A stretch of 64,000 nt of DNA, taken from the NCBI RefSeq assembly GCF_900119185.1, contig NZ_FPJE01000005.1, positions 173,125-237,124 on the forward strand, written 5' to 3'. The stretch comes from Sinomicrobium oceani (GTDB lineage Bacteria > Bacteroidota > Bacteroidia > Flavobacteriales > Flavobacteriaceae). The translations under genes and the position numbers were made by a program. Below are positions 38,063 to 47,345 of the stretch, piece after piece. A model generated the notes under the pieces. That model was not told the origin of the DNA. It saw nothing but the letters and a program-made list of their open reading frames with translations, and made no database searches. How positions within the stretch are numbered: the first letter of the stretch is position 1; each line of letters opens with the position of its first letter.

Positions 38063-38872
38063 TTAGTACTTTTTGTGAGCTACCAACAAATCGATAAGGG
38101 TAATAGAAGCTTCTTCCATATCGTTTACGATACTATCGATTTTTGCAATAATGTAGTTGTAGAATATTTGCAGGATGATTGCCACAATAAGACCAAATAC
38201 CGTAGTCAAAAGTGCTACCTGAATATCTGCTGCGATAAGAGACGCATCCAATCCACCAGCTGCACTAATTTTGTCGAAGGCCTGGATCATACCGATTACC
38301 GTACCCATGAACCCAAGCATCGGGGCTACAGCGATAAACAGAGAAACCCAAGATACATTCTTCTCCAATTGTCCCATTTGTACACCTCCGTAGGCTACAA
38401 CCGCTTTTTCAGCAGCTTCCGGCCCTTCATCGGCTCTTTCAAGTCCCTGATAGAATATAGAAGCAACAGGTCCTTTTGTGTTTCTGCACACTTCTTTTGC
38501 AGCTTCTACGCCACCTGTAGCCAGTGCTTCTTCTACTTTGGCTGTCAGTTTTCTTGTGTTTGTTGTGGAAAGGTTCAGGAATATAATCCTTTCAATAGCA
38601 ACTGCAAGTCCGAGAATCAAACACAGCAACACGATTCCCATAAATCCGGCACCACCTTTTATGAAGTACTCTTTCAATACCTGGTGAAAAGGTTTGCTGT
38701 CTTCACTTGTGGCAGCAGCATCGTCTTGAACGAAAGCAGCGGCGTCATCTACGGGAGCAACTATCTCCGAAATATTTTCAGATACAACAGGAGCAAGATC
38801 CTTCGCTTCTGCCGTTGTTGCATTAAGAGCCATCAATCCGGCAACAGCCAGAACAGAGAATAATCTTTTCAT
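38063..38872 (-). CDS. exbB: MotA/TolQ/ExbB proton-channel protein with signal-peptide-like N terminus
   Basis: 269 residues. Three TM helices of the ExbB type after an N-terminal signal-like sequence (MKRLFSVLAVAGLMALNATT) and an acidic periplasmic segment, an extension common in Bacteroidota. The conserved region SLFIAVAPMLGFMGTVIGMI and the following polar helix are diagnostic. First gene of the operon; supplies the energized stator for outer-membrane uptake, so it may power the siderophore receptor at 47.3-49.7 kb. Confidence 0.92.
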   Translation of the reverse strand: MKRLFSVLAVAGLMALNATTAEAKDLAPVVSENISEIVAPVDDAAAFVQDDAAATSEDSKPFHQVLKEYFIKGGAGFMGIVLLCLILGLAVAIERIIFLNLSTTNTRKLTAKVEEALATGGVEAAKEVCRNTKGPVASIFYQGLERADEGPEAAEKAVVAYGGVQMGQLEKNVSWVSLFIAVAPMLGFMGTVIGMIQAFDKISAAGGLDASLIAADIQVALLTTVFGLIVAIILQIFYNYIIAKIDSIVNDMEEASITLIDLLVAHKKY

Positions 38873-38907
38873 TTCTTCTAAACTTAAATTTTGTTAGTTA
38901 ATAGGGT

Positions 38908-38915
38908 TAAAGATA
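38908..38915 (-). promoter_or_regulatory. Possible -7 box for the exb operon
   Basis: The minus strand reads TATCTTTA (one mismatch to TAnnTTTG), 36 bases before the exbB start. Confidence 0.4.
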
Positions 38916-39111
38916 TAAAATTTTTACAATTAATGAATTTGCAACAAAGAAGGAGAAACTCTTCCGATTCCATCCTTCCGAGTTCCGTTACCGGAAAACT
39001 AACTGTTTTTTTTAAGAACTTTGTAATGATTCCGGCAATTATATTTTTCGCAAAACACAATCCGACCGGCTTTTGCCACACAAGGGCATTATAACCACTT
39101 GTAAAAATTTG

Positions 39112-39199
39112 CAGAGAGGAAGGGATTCGAACCCTCGATACGCTTTTGGCGTATACACACTTTCCAGGCGTGCGCCTTCGACCACTCGGCCACCTCTCT
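39112..39199 (-). tRNA. tRNA-Ser(GGA)
   Basis: 88 bases on the minus strand. Acceptor AGAGAGG/CCTCTCT with discriminator G, D arm GGCCGAGTGGTCGAAGGCG, anticodon loop CTGGAAA (anticodon GGA, reads UCC/UCU), a long variable arm ATACGC-caaaa-GCGTAT as required for class II tRNA-Ser, and a TTCGAAT T loop. CCA is not encoded and must be added. Confidence 0.97.
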
Positions 39200-39284
39200 A
39201 TTTTTAGTAAAGAACTTTTATGATTTTCTTCGGGGTGCCAAATAACGAATTTTTTTTTAGTTGATAAAATTTATCTTGTTATTT

Positions 39285-40313
39285 TTAATGTAATTCCCCC
39301 CGCAATGGTGTTTCGAACACAGTTTTAAATGCTTTTTTGTTGATTTTACACCCTAAAAGGTACATCAGCTTAGCAATGGCGGCCTCTGTCGTGATATTTT
39401 TTCCGTTGATAACCCCCATTTTCCGAAGGTGTGTACTGGTCTCATACTTGCCCATTAACACACTTCCCCCCGAACATTGTGTCACATTGACTACAAATAT
39501 ACCTTTCTTAACTGCTTTTTCAATGACCCCACGAAACCAATCTTCCGTCGGAGCGTTCCCCGCACCATAAGTTTCCACGATGACTGCCCGGAGACCGGGT
39601 GTCTGCAAAATCGCCGAAATCACAGCTTCGTTTATCCCCGGAAACAGCCTGATCACGGCAATATTATTATCCAACTCCTTACGAACCTGAAATTTTTTCC
39701 TGCGGTTCGGCATCAGGAGTTGCTCATCATTAATTTTCAGATGTACACCGCTCTCTGCCAACGCAGGGTAATTTAACGAGGCGAAAGCCTCGAAATGTTC
39801 CGCGTTGATCTTCGTCGTACGATTTGCCCGGTATAGTTTGTATTCAAAATACAGACACACCTCTGCTATTTTCGGTTTTCCCTTATCCCGCAATGCAGCG
39901 ATCTGTATCGAAGTAATAAGGTTTTCTTTGGCATCGGTACGCAGGTCGCCTATGGGCAGCTGCGAACCGGTAAGGATAACAGGTTTTGCCAGGTTTTCCA
40001 GCATAAAGCTCAATGCTGCTCCGGTATAACTCATGGTGTCACTGCCATGTAGCACCACAAAACCGTCAAAACCCTCGTAATTCTCCTCGATCATTCCGGC
40101 TATCTGCTTCCAGTATTCCGGATTCATATTGGACGAATCGATAGGATCCTCAAAGGATACCGTCTTGATATTACAGTCCAGATGCGATAATTCGGGAATC
40201 CTGTTCAGCAGCTTATCAAAGTCAAAGGCACGCAAAGCTCCGGTTTCATAATCCTTTATCATTCCGATGGTACCACCTGTATATATCAGGAGTATATCCG
40301 ATCTTTTTCCCAT
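39285..40313 (-). CDS. ansA: Type I (cytoplasmic) asparaginase
   Basis: 342 residues. Hydrolyses L-asparagine to aspartate and ammonia. Both catalytic threonine motifs are present: LLIYTGGTIGM (N-terminal) and VVLHGSDTMSYT. There is no signal peptide, which fits the low-affinity cytosolic EcA I type. The gene is followed by tRNA-Ser in the same orientation; no clear operon partner. Confidence 0.95.
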   Translation of the reverse strand: MGKRSDILLIYTGGTIGMIKDYETGALRAFDFDKLLNRIPELSHLDCNIKTVSFEDPIDSSNMNPEYWKQIAGMIEENYEGFDGFVVLHGSDTMSYTGAALSFMLENLAKPVILTGSQLPIGDLRTDAKENLITSIQIAALRDKGKPKIAEVCLYFEYKLYRANRTTKINAEHFEAFASLNYPALAESGVHLKINDEQLLMPNRRKKFQVRKELDNNIAVIRLFPGINEAVISAILQTPGLRAVIVETYGAGNAPTEDWFRGVIEKAVKKGIFVVNVTQCSGGSVLMGKYETSTHLRKMGVINGKNITTEAAIAKLMYLLGCKINKKAFKTVFETPLRGELH

Positions 40314-40431
40314 AACCGCAAAACTGTTTTTAATAAGCTTTACCTGTTTTACCCGTACGAAACAGTCTTCTACTTACGTAAGGTAACGCCTTTTTATCTT
40401 ATATATTTTATTCGCTTGATCTCTTATGACA

Positions 40432-41565
40432 TTATCCGTCGTACTTCATACGATTTACTACCGGATTGGCATACATGGAAAGGAAATTTTTTCGGCCGAT
40501 CTCCTCATTCTCTTTTCCTACTCTTCGTTCCAGTCTTCTCTCGAACTGCCGTTTTTCCTTGTCATTGTATTTATCGGCAAACATCGAGGTTCCGTGGAGC
40601 AGGTCATACGCCAGATAATTGGTAGGCCACAGCCGGTAGTTTTTGTGAATTTGTTCATCTATGCAATCGGCAAGCATCTGGAATTGTTTATTCACAGGTT
40701 CCCCACTGTTTTTAATGGTTTCCAGTTCGGCATCCATTTCTTCACCAACATGAATGCATATCCGCTTTTTCTGCCCTAAGGCCCCCTTGAGTATAGAATT
40801 GAAATCCTCGTTACTGGTCTTGACATATTCCATATCGTAATGTCTCGCCAGGAGTTCCGGCATTTTCAGAAGGTCGGTAGGGTCATATTCGTAGGAAATC
40901 GCTACCGGTACGATACGCAACTTCCGGAAATAATCCATGATCTCCTTTTCGTCACTGGCCAGCGCCAGCATTTTCAATACGCCCTGTTGCGTTCGGTCGT
41001 TACCGTCTTTGGTGCGTCCTTCCCGTTGCGCGATCCAAACGGACCTGTTGTCTTCCTGTAACAGATATTTTATAAAACCGGAAACCTTTCTCGAGCTTTC
41101 GAGCATTTCACGGGGAGTAAGCCCTCTCTGAATAAGGAAATTCCGCACCAGTTTTGACAAAGCCAGCAAAAACGGTTTATGTACGAGGTTATCACCGATG
41201 GCAGACGCTGTCATGACGAGATGATTTTCCATCAATGCCACATTGAGCAGGGAAGTATCCATGACAATGTCCCTGTGATTGGATATAAAAAGATAGGAAG
41301 TGTCGGATTTCAGTTTTTCAAAACCTATGGTAAACAGTCCCTCCGAACTCTTTTCCAAAACATTACGAACACTTTGATAGATCACTTTTGCCTGAAAGTC
41401 CCCTACAGAATGGCAGGAAGCCAATACTTCCTCTATTTCGTCCTGGGACTTATCCGGAAATGTAAAATGGAGCAAGGCACGGATCATGGGGTGATCCTTG
41501 TACGCTCTCAGAGCCTCATTGACCTCACTGTCCAGGTACGGACGAATTTCTTTATAATTATCCAA
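40432..41565 (-). CDS. 1-acyl-glycerol-3-phosphate acyltransferase-like protein
   Basis: 377 residues without TM helices; a PlsC/AGPAT-type catalytic domain (about 90-300). The catalytic block reads FISNHRDIVMDTSLLN, followed by the second motif (IQRGLTPREML) and WIAQREGRTKDG, equivalent to the FPEGTRS substrate-binding motif. The His-to-Asp spacing in the first block is HX5D rather than the usual HX4D, with Asp also at +2 of the His. Probably transfers an acyl chain to a lipid head or lysophospholipid at the inner membrane; the true acceptor is unknown. Confidence 0.78.
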   Translation of the reverse strand: MDNYKEIRPYLDSEVNEALRAYKDHPMIRALLHFTFPDKSQDEIEEVLASCHSVGDFQAKVIYQSVRNVLEKSSEGLFTIGFEKLKSDTSYLFISNHRDIVMDTSLLNVALMENHLVMTASAIGDNLVHKPFLLALSKLVRNFLIQRGLTPREMLESSRKVSGFIKYLLQEDNRSVWIAQREGRTKDGNDRTQQGVLKMLALASDEKEIMDYFRKLRIVPVAISYEYDPTDLLKMPELLARHYDMEYVKTSNEDFNSILKGALGQKKRICIHVGEEMDAELETIKNSGEPVNKQFQMLADCIDEQIHKNYRLWPTNYLAYDLLHGTSMFADKYNDKEKRQFERRLERRVGKENEEIGRKNFLSMYANPVVNRMKYDG

Positions 41566-41765
41566 TGATTAATTCTTTAAATGCTGTGCAGGTTCGCCTG
41601 GATAATGACAACAACATGAAATGCAGCCATATCAACTTCACAACAAACGACAATACGAACCGTGTAACAAATTTAAGCACATCGGGCAAATGAACAAAAA
41701 TTTATTGACTTTACCCGCCATGCGGGATTTAAAATTTAGTTCCGTAAAGCTTAGGCTCCCGCTTT

Positions 41766-42533
41766 TTACACCCCGAAAACGGCTTTCGAATTTCTTGTGG
41801 TGACCGCTGCTACCTCTTTCTCCGGAAGCCCGTATATTTCAGCGACTTTTTGTAACACACGGATCACATAGGCACTCTCGTTACGTTTTCCCCTGTAGGG
41901 TACCGGGGCAAGATAGGGCGCATCGGTCTCCAACACCACGTGCTCCAAACCTATATCTCCCAGAAAACGGTCGATCTTTCCATTCTTAAATGTAACCACT
42001 CCCCCGATACCGAGTTTCATATTATAGGATATGGCTTGCGCTGCCTGTTCCCGAGTTCCTGTAAAACAGTGAAAAATTCCGAAGAGATCATCTCCTTTTT
42101 CTTCTTCCAGGACCTCAAAAACCTCATCAAAAGCATCCCGACAATGTATTACTATGGGCAACCGGTGCTCTTTGGCAAGTTTTATCTGATAACGGAAAGC
42201 TTCCCGTTGCCAATCTATATGGGTCTTATCCCAATACAAATCCATCCCGATTTCTCCGACAGCATAAAACTTATGTTTGTTCAGCATTTCCTTCACATGA
42301 CCGAGTTCATCCCGATAATTTTCTTTTACATGGGTGGGGTGAAGTCCGGACATCAGGAAGATAGTACCGGGATAATCCTTTTCCAGTTGTAACATACCGG
42401 GGGTATAAGAAGAATCGATTGCCGGCAGAAAAAAACGGGTAACACCCGCATCCAAGGCACGCCGGATCATGTCATCCCTATCTTCTTCGAAAGCCTCACT
42501 GTACAGGTGTGTATGTGTATCTGTTACCATCAT
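41766..42533 (-). CDS. TatD-family metal-dependent hydrolase
   Basis: 255 residues, TIM-barrel metal-dependent nuclease/hydrolase. Metal ligands: TDTHTHL (HxH), GEIGMDLY (Glu), IHCRDA (His), FHCFTG (His) and ETDAPYLAP (Asp). TatD proteins act as 3'-5' exonucleases in DNA repair or in quality control. Two Met codons start the frame (42533, 42530). Divergent from the retropepsin gene. Confidence 0.93.
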   Translation of the reverse strand: MMVTDTHTHLYSEAFEEDRDDMIRRALDAGVTRFFLPAIDSSYTPGMLQLEKDYPGTIFLMSGLHPTHVKENYRDELGHVKEMLNKHKFYAVGEIGMDLYWDKTHIDWQREAFRYQIKLAKEHRLPIVIHCRDAFDEVFEVLEEEKGDDLFGIFHCFTGTREQAAQAISYNMKLGIGGVVTFKNGKIDRFLGDIGLEHVVLETDAPYLAPVPYRGKRNESAYVIRVLQKVAEIYGLPEKEVAAVTTRNSKAVFGV

Positions 42534-42558
42534 GCGGCAAAAATAAAAACATTAAAGC

Positions 42559-42566
42559 TATCTTTG
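42559..42566 (+). promoter_or_regulatory. Bacteroidota -7 box for the retropepsin-like gene
   Basis: TATCTTTG matches TAnnTTTG. It lies 95 bases before the ATG, so the leader would be about 87 bases. Confidence 0.5.
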
Positions 42567-42660
42567 CACAAATTCTTTAAAAAGACCCCACCCGAAAAAG
42601 AACAGAAAAACGAATATAGTTTTACATGCCGCCCCGCACTTTAAATCGAAAAACAACAGT

Positions 42661-43116
42661 ATGAAAAGTTTAAAGACCTTCCTCGGGGAAAAAGGGTTTG
42701 TGAAAATCCCCCTGATATTAACGAATACAAACCACTTTGAAATCAAAGCCGAGATCAATGGTATCGAAGGACGTTTTATTCTGGACACAGGAGCTTCAAG
42801 CACCTGTGTAGGGGCAGATTGTGCCGAACATTTTAACCTCAACACGGAAGACTCACAGGTTAAGGCTGCCGGAGCCGGGGCCAATAATCTCGACACCAAA
42901 ATATCTAAAAAAAATACGCTTTCCATAGGTCCCTGGAGCAAGGATAAGGTAAAACTTATACTGTTCAACCTCTCTCATGTCAACGAGGCCTTAATACAGC
43001 ACGACTCCCTGCCCGTACATGGCATCATTGGAGCCGACATATTAAAAAAAACCAAAGCCATTATAGATTACGGGAAAAAATGTGTGTATCTCAAAAGTAA
43101 CCGTTACGAACTGTAA
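42661..43116 (+). CDS. Retropepsin-like aspartic protease
   Basis: 151 residues without a signal peptide. One copy of the aspartyl protease motif, FILDTGASSTCV, with catalytic Asp42, and the downstream hydrophobic-Gly motif VHGIIGADIL, as in retroviral-type proteases that act as homodimers. Cytosolic. Substrate unknown; flanked by TatD and a LexA-like regulator with no evident functional link. Possible short terminator hairpin directly at its stop. Confidence 0.85.
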   Translation: MKSLKTFLGEKGFVKIPLILTNTNHFEIKAEINGIEGRFILDTGASSTCVGADCAEHFNLNTEDSQVKAAGAGANNLDTKISKKNTLSIGPWSKDKVKLILFNLSHVNEALIQHDSLPVHGIIGADILKKTKAIIDYGKKCVYLKSNRYEL

Positions 43117-43133
43117 ACCATAAAGGTTTATTT
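43114..43133 (+). terminator. Weak terminator hairpin after the retropepsin gene
   Basis: TAAACC (43114-43119) / GGTTTA (43125-43130), loop ATAAA, followed by TTT. The stem includes the stop codon; only six base pairs. Confidence 0.4.
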
Positions 43134-43255
43134 AAAAAACAGCTACAGGAACCTCCATCCCTTATCCGCAAATATACCTTACCCATACCGTTGAATCATC
43201 CGATCGACTTTTATTAGGAATACCCATCCTGATATAGTCCGCAAAAACTACCTCC

Positions 43256-43963
43256 ATGAATACTTTTTCACTCTCCGATAACGACACCCCGACCTTAACC
43301 AGAACCACCACTTTACTCCAAAGGCTCAAAGAACTGACAGGCATCCGCACCGATGTGGAGCTCTCGGACGTACTGGGTATAAAACCCAACACCCTTTCTA
43401 CCTGGAAGAAACGCAATACGCTGGATTACAAAAAAGTGCTGGAAACGTGCCATAGTTACCGGCTCGATCTGAATAAGATTTTTCTTTGTCCCAAGGTTTT
43501 CTCCCGTTGCGGGCAGCACCGGAAAAAGGAATTTCCAGTAGTGCCCAGGGAAATTTATTATCCCTATGTCACACACTTAAAAGATCCGCAGTTTATCGAC
43601 TCGCTCCCAAGGTTTAACTTTCCTTTTATAAGTGGTAAAAACATCCGGGCTTTCCAGATCATGGGCTCAGGAATGTCTCCGAAACTGGAAGATGGTAACT
43701 TCGTGGTTGGCGAACATTTGGAAGACACCGGGCATATCATTGACGGCCAGATCTATATACTGGTCAGTAAATTAAAGGGCGTTTTTATCAACCGGATAAA
43801 GCGCGACACCCAATATCCCGGATTTCTGCACCTTATCAATGACAAAAAAGTCATCTCTCCGCAAATACGAATGGATGAAAAGGAAATCGTAGAACTCTGG
43901 AAAGTTACTTCCGTATTCTCACTTGACTTTGTAGAAGGACATCCTCAAGAGCCGAACGGGTGA
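43256..43963 (+). CDS. CI-like HTH/S24-type regulator with degenerate catalytic dyad
   Basis: 235 residues. N-terminal CI-repressor-type HTH (about 17-80; LQRLKELTGIRTDVELSDVLGI, then PNTLSTWKKR), linker, and a C-terminal S24/LexA-like beta domain (about 125-225). The family catalytic Ser is expected in G-D-S-M-x-P; here residues 137-142 read GSGMSP, so Gly139 replaces it. At the catalytic Lys position (VKR-like) there is Asn179 (VFINRI). Autocleavage is therefore unlikely unless Ser138 substitutes, and the domain may serve as dimerization or ligand module. No other phage genes nearby. It ends 19 bases before the convergent racemase gene. Confidence 0.85.
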   Translation: MNTFSLSDNDTPTLTRTTTLLQRLKELTGIRTDVELSDVLGIKPNTLSTWKKRNTLDYKKVLETCHSYRLDLNKIFLCPKVFSRCGQHRKKEFPVVPREIYYPYVTHLKDPQFIDSLPRFNFPFISGKNIRAFQIMGSGMSPKLEDGNFVVGEHLEDTGHIIDGQIYILVSKLKGVFINRIKRDTQYPGFLHLINDKKVISPQIRMDEKEIVELWKVTSVFSLDFVEGHPQEPNG

Positions 43964-43982
43964 TGTACCCGAAGCCTATAGA

Positions 43983-45053
43983 TTACCCGAGGCGTTTTTC
44001 GATATATTTGGAATTCAGCAAACGCAATGCCCCCATATAATTGACATGAAAAGGTACCATATCGCCTACCTTGATATGATGTGTGTTTTTACCGACATCC
44101 AGGACAATCATGTCGGAGCTCCCTCCTTCGAGATGGTACTCTTCGCGTAAGGGGCGAATATTTTTCACTTCGATATCGAGGATACCGATATCTACCAGGA
44201 TACGGACACTGGTTTCGGAATAGTCTTCTATTTCGAAAACCGGGGTCTCTCCGGCAACGTTGGACCCTACATATCCCGTAGGGTTGACCGGTTTTTCCAT
44301 CACCTCCAGAACCTCGGCATAAAGCATAAAAACATCCTGCTTCATTCCTTCCAGCGGAGCATCTTCGAACAGGTCATTCCCGAAAAACAGGCTTTCGCCG
44401 ATCCGGAAGTGATTGATTCCTTCAGGAACCAGGCTCTTTAAGAGCAAAGGCAGGGTAATGGATGTGCCCAGGGAAACCCATGGGATTTTCTTGTCGAACT
44501 TAGCCTCGATCAGTTGCTCGTAAAGACTGAGTTGTATCAGTTTGTCATGAGAAGGCATTATACCGTTAAGACAATTAAGATTTGCCCCGATACCAATAAC
44601 CTCGATATGCTGAAGCTCAAAGATACGGGCATAGAACGCTACGAAATCCTCACGCATAACCCCTTCTCTAAGGTCTCCCATTTCGATCATAATTACGATC
44701 TGGTGAATTTTACCGGCTTCTTTCGCATAACGATCGATCATTTCAATGGTCTCGAACTGGGTATTGAAACTGATATCAGCAACTTCGATAAGTTTTTTTA
44801 TACTTCGCGTCGGAGGTGGTTTTATATACCCCGTTTTTATTTTCGGGTTGATGTTCTTTATCATTTGCAGATTGCTCAACCGTGAATCGAAGATACAATC
44901 CGGATGCAGCTTTATCACTTCTTCCAAAAACAATTTATTACCGCACAACAGCTTGGAAACCACACCCCAGTCTTTCCCATGTCCGCCAAACAAATCCTTG
45001 AGAAAAAGAAAATTGTGTTTTAAAGCTGCCGAATTTAGTTCGAGATATGCCAT
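43983..45053 (-). CDS. Amino-acid racemase (alanine/ornithine racemase-like, COG3457)
   Basis: 356 residues, fold III PLP enzyme. N-terminal PLP-lysine region WGVVSKLLCGN (Lys in place of the VVKA of Alr), MIEMGDLREGV, the phosphate-binding SLGTSITLPLL and RIGESLFFG. This clade includes ornithine and broad-range amino-acid racemases rather than the cell-wall Alr, and is the last gene of a three-gene minus-strand operon, three bases after the sodium symporter. Inferred to convert an imported amino acid between D and L forms. Substrate not determined. Confidence 0.82.
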   Translation of the reverse strand: MAYLELNSAALKHNFLFLKDLFGGHGKDWGVVSKLLCGNKLFLEEVIKLHPDCIFDSRLSNLQMIKNINPKIKTGYIKPPPTRSIKKLIEVADISFNTQFETIEMIDRYAKEAGKIHQIVIMIEMGDLREGVMREDFVAFYARIFELQHIEVIGIGANLNCLNGIMPSHDKLIQLSLYEQLIEAKFDKKIPWVSLGTSITLPLLLKSLVPEGINHFRIGESLFFGNDLFEDAPLEGMKQDVFMLYAEVLEVMEKPVNPTGYVGSNVAGETPVFEIEDYSETSVRILVDIGILDIEVKNIRPLREEYHLEGGSSDMIVLDVGKNTHHIKVGDMVPFHVNYMGALRLLNSKYIEKRLG

Positions 45054-45056
45054 ATT

Positions 45057-46472
45057 TTATTTACGATTAACTGCTACAAAAACCAGAGCAGAGGATAATA
45101 TCCCCACGATAATAGGATCGAATCCGAAGGGGATAGGAATAGTAAAAATACTAAAAATCAATGTACTGCATCCTCCAACCAGCATAGCAGAAAGGGCTGC
45201 ATACGGTTTAACCTTTTCCGCAAAAAGCATACCAAGAACAGGAACAAAGAGCCCGGATACCATAAAGGCATAAGAATTCAGCATCAGATCGAGTACATTC
45301 TGCATCTGGGAAGCGATAAGTATAGCGAGTACCCCGATAACGAGCGTGATGATCTGTGATATACGGATCACTTTTTTATCGGTGCTCTTCAACCCGAGAA
45401 TATCGGTCACAAAATTTCCCGAAGCCGCCATCAGGCAACTATCGGCCGTAGACATGATGGCAGAGAAATAAGCCGACATCATCAACCCGGTCAATCCCAC
45501 AGGCAGAATAGACCGGAGCAAGAGGGGCAATCCCATTTCGGGATCGGTCTCGGCCATGGCTGCCCCGGAGGCATAATCAAACTCGGCAAACATTCCCGCA
45601 TCTGCTGCCACCCGTGCAAAAAGTCCGAGTAACACGCCCATAAAGGCCATTACGGGATACTCGAACAAACCGGCAATATACCAGGCCTTCCGGGCAGTTT
45701 TTTCATCCTTACAGGCAAATATCCGCTGATACAGGGTCATCCCGATAAACCAGATAGGAACTATGGTAACCAGCCAATTGACAAACTGCACCCAGCTAAG
45801 GTTGGTGAAGCTGAAAAATTCGGGAGGGAGGCTTTCCCGTATGGCATCCATACCTCCGAGTTTTATATAAGCCAGAGGGATCCCTATACAGATAAGTCCG
45901 CCCATAAGCAGTATCCACTGAAAAGTATCGGTATAGATCACTGCTTTTATACCACCTGCCACGGTATAAGCTACCGCTACAACTCCCATAATGATCAAGG
46001 CATTATCCAGGCTGAGCGCAGGAAAGGTTCCTGTGGCCAGTTTGGCTCCTGCCAGAAGCTGGGAAGAAGTAAAGCCGAGGTACCCTATAAATGAAATAAT
46101 CCCTGCAAGCAGGGCTACCTGTTTGCCGTAAAACCGGTGCAAAAGCTGCGGAAAAGTCAGGAGTTTGTGCGCATGCCCCATTTCTATAACGCGGGGAATA
46201 AGCAGCACCGACGCGAGCCACGCCCCGATTAACCCGGTAAAAAGCATCCACGATCCGGAAATTCCCATGACAAATCCAAGTCCGCCCAGACCTATGGAAA
46301 ACCCTCCTCCTACATCCGTAGCCACGACCGAAAGCCCGACGTGAACACTGCTCATATTCCGTCCGCCTACATAATAGTCTTCATTACTTTCATTTTTGAG
46401 ATAGTAATGCCATCCCACGATCATAACACCTATGATGTAGGCTGCAAAAATAGCAATATCGATAAAGCTCAT
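45057..46472 (-). CDS. Sodium:solute symporter (SSS family)
   Basis: 471 residues, about 13 TM helices. LeuT-like features: an N-terminal unwound segment (SVVATDVGGGFSIGLGGLGF) and the conserved Na-binding region of TM8 (MMSAYFSAIMSTADSCLMAAS). Imports a solute such as an amino acid or organic acid with sodium. Lies between a GNAT gene (3-base gap) and the racemase (3-base gap), so it probably imports the substrate for one of those enzymes. Confidence 0.88.
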   Translation of the reverse strand: MSFIDIAIFAAYIIGVMIVGWHYYLKNESNEDYYVGGRNMSSVHVGLSVVATDVGGGFSIGLGGLGFVMGISGSWMLFTGLIGAWLASVLLIPRVIEMGHAHKLLTFPQLLHRFYGKQVALLAGIISFIGYLGFTSSQLLAGAKLATGTFPALSLDNALIIMGVVAVAYTVAGGIKAVIYTDTFQWILLMGGLICIGIPLAYIKLGGMDAIRESLPPEFFSFTNLSWVQFVNWLVTIVPIWFIGMTLYQRIFACKDEKTARKAWYIAGLFEYPVMAFMGVLLGLFARVAADAGMFAEFDYASGAAMAETDPEMGLPLLLRSILPVGLTGLMMSAYFSAIMSTADSCLMAASGNFVTDILGLKSTDKKVIRISQIITLVIGVLAILIASQMQNVLDLMLNSYAFMVSGLFVPVLGMLFAEKVKPYAALSAMLVGGCSTLIFSIFTIPIPFGFDPIIVGILSSALVFVAVNRK

Positions 46473-46475
46473 GCT

Positions 46476-46919
46476 CTATTTTTTAGTGAAACGCATTTCG
46501 AGGTATTTGTTTTCAAAACCGAGTTTTTCGTAAAGATGTTTCGCGGGATTGTCCGGCTCCACGTGAAGTGCGATACTACCATCTGCAAGCTCCATTGCTT
46601 TCTGCATGAGTTCTTTACCGATACCCTTTCCCCTGCTATCCTTGTGTGTTGCAATATAAACCAGGATATTCTCCGGGATATACCCTTTCATGCCGGTACT
46701 GTTTACCACAGTAACCGCAACAATCTCTTTATTTTCCTTAGCTACCAGAACAAATCCTCCCATAGACGGAATAACATCCCTCATGGCAAAATTTATCGCG
46801 GCGAGAATATCCACTTTTTTATCCCCGTATTTTTCGAGTTGGGTGTATAAAAAACCGGCGACTTCCTCTTTTTGGTCGTCGGAAAGTTTCTGATTGGGAT
46901 TGTAGATAACAAATGTCAT
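46476..46919 (-). CDS. GNAT-family N-acetyltransferase
   Basis: 147 residues with the acetyl-CoA binding region IATHKDSRGKGIGKELMQKA (motif A, R/Q-x-x-G-x-G) and a C-terminal LYEKLGFENKY motif. First gene of the operon with the sodium symporter and racemase, which suggests an amino-acid or amine substrate. A possible minus-strand -7 box (TATATTTC, 46954-46961) lies 35 bases upstream. Confidence 0.85.
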   Translation of the reverse strand: MTFVIYNPNQKLSDDQKEEVAGFLYTQLEKYGDKKVDILAAINFAMRDVIPSMGGFVLVAKENKEIVAVTVVNSTGMKGYIPENILVYIATHKDSRGKGIGKELMQKAMELADGSIALHVEPDNPAKHLYEKLGFENKYLEMRFTKK

Positions 46920-47345
46920 AATGCTGAAATACGTTTTAGCTTTTTAATGATGTGAAATATAAAATAAGACGGTCGCCCTGCCGTCGACCGGGTACTGGGT
47001 ACTTCTTAAAAAAGAAGAAAGCGCTTATGACTTAGCTATGGAGGAGATATGATTTTGAAAAACTTCTTCAGGGAAGACAAATCAGCAGAGGCTTCCAACA
47101 TCAGAATCCGGTAATTGGGTTTTACTTTTTTACGCATTATCACAAATATACGGAATCTAAAAGAAAATATTTTTCAGATATCATTCCATTGTATCTCAAC
47201 ACCAGGATACATCATCCCAGAACCTTTTAAAAAAGGATGATTACATCCGGACATGGCATCTTACAACGAGGAGATCCTCCAAAGCCTTATTTCACAAGAT
47301 TTGTGAAAAGCTCCGGAGGACCCGAAAAGATATATTTATACAGAT
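46920..47345. other. 426-base intergenic region without recognised gene
   Basis: Lies between the start of the GNAT operon (46919) and the end of the siderophore operon (47346). The receptor end has an 8-bp perfect hairpin TTTCACAA-gat-TTGTGAAA (47290-47308), which may be a weak terminator for the minus-strand operon although no T run follows. No ORF of conserved appearance was seen. Confidence 0.4.

Noticed and set aside
41621..41803. 60-codon plus-strand ORF between the acyltransferase and TatD genes
   Set aside because: It runs antisense into the TatD gene and shows no conserved character.
43256..43963. Prophage signalled by a CI-like repressor
   Set aside because: No integrase, structural or lysis genes lie nearby; the neighbours are ordinary chromosomal genes.
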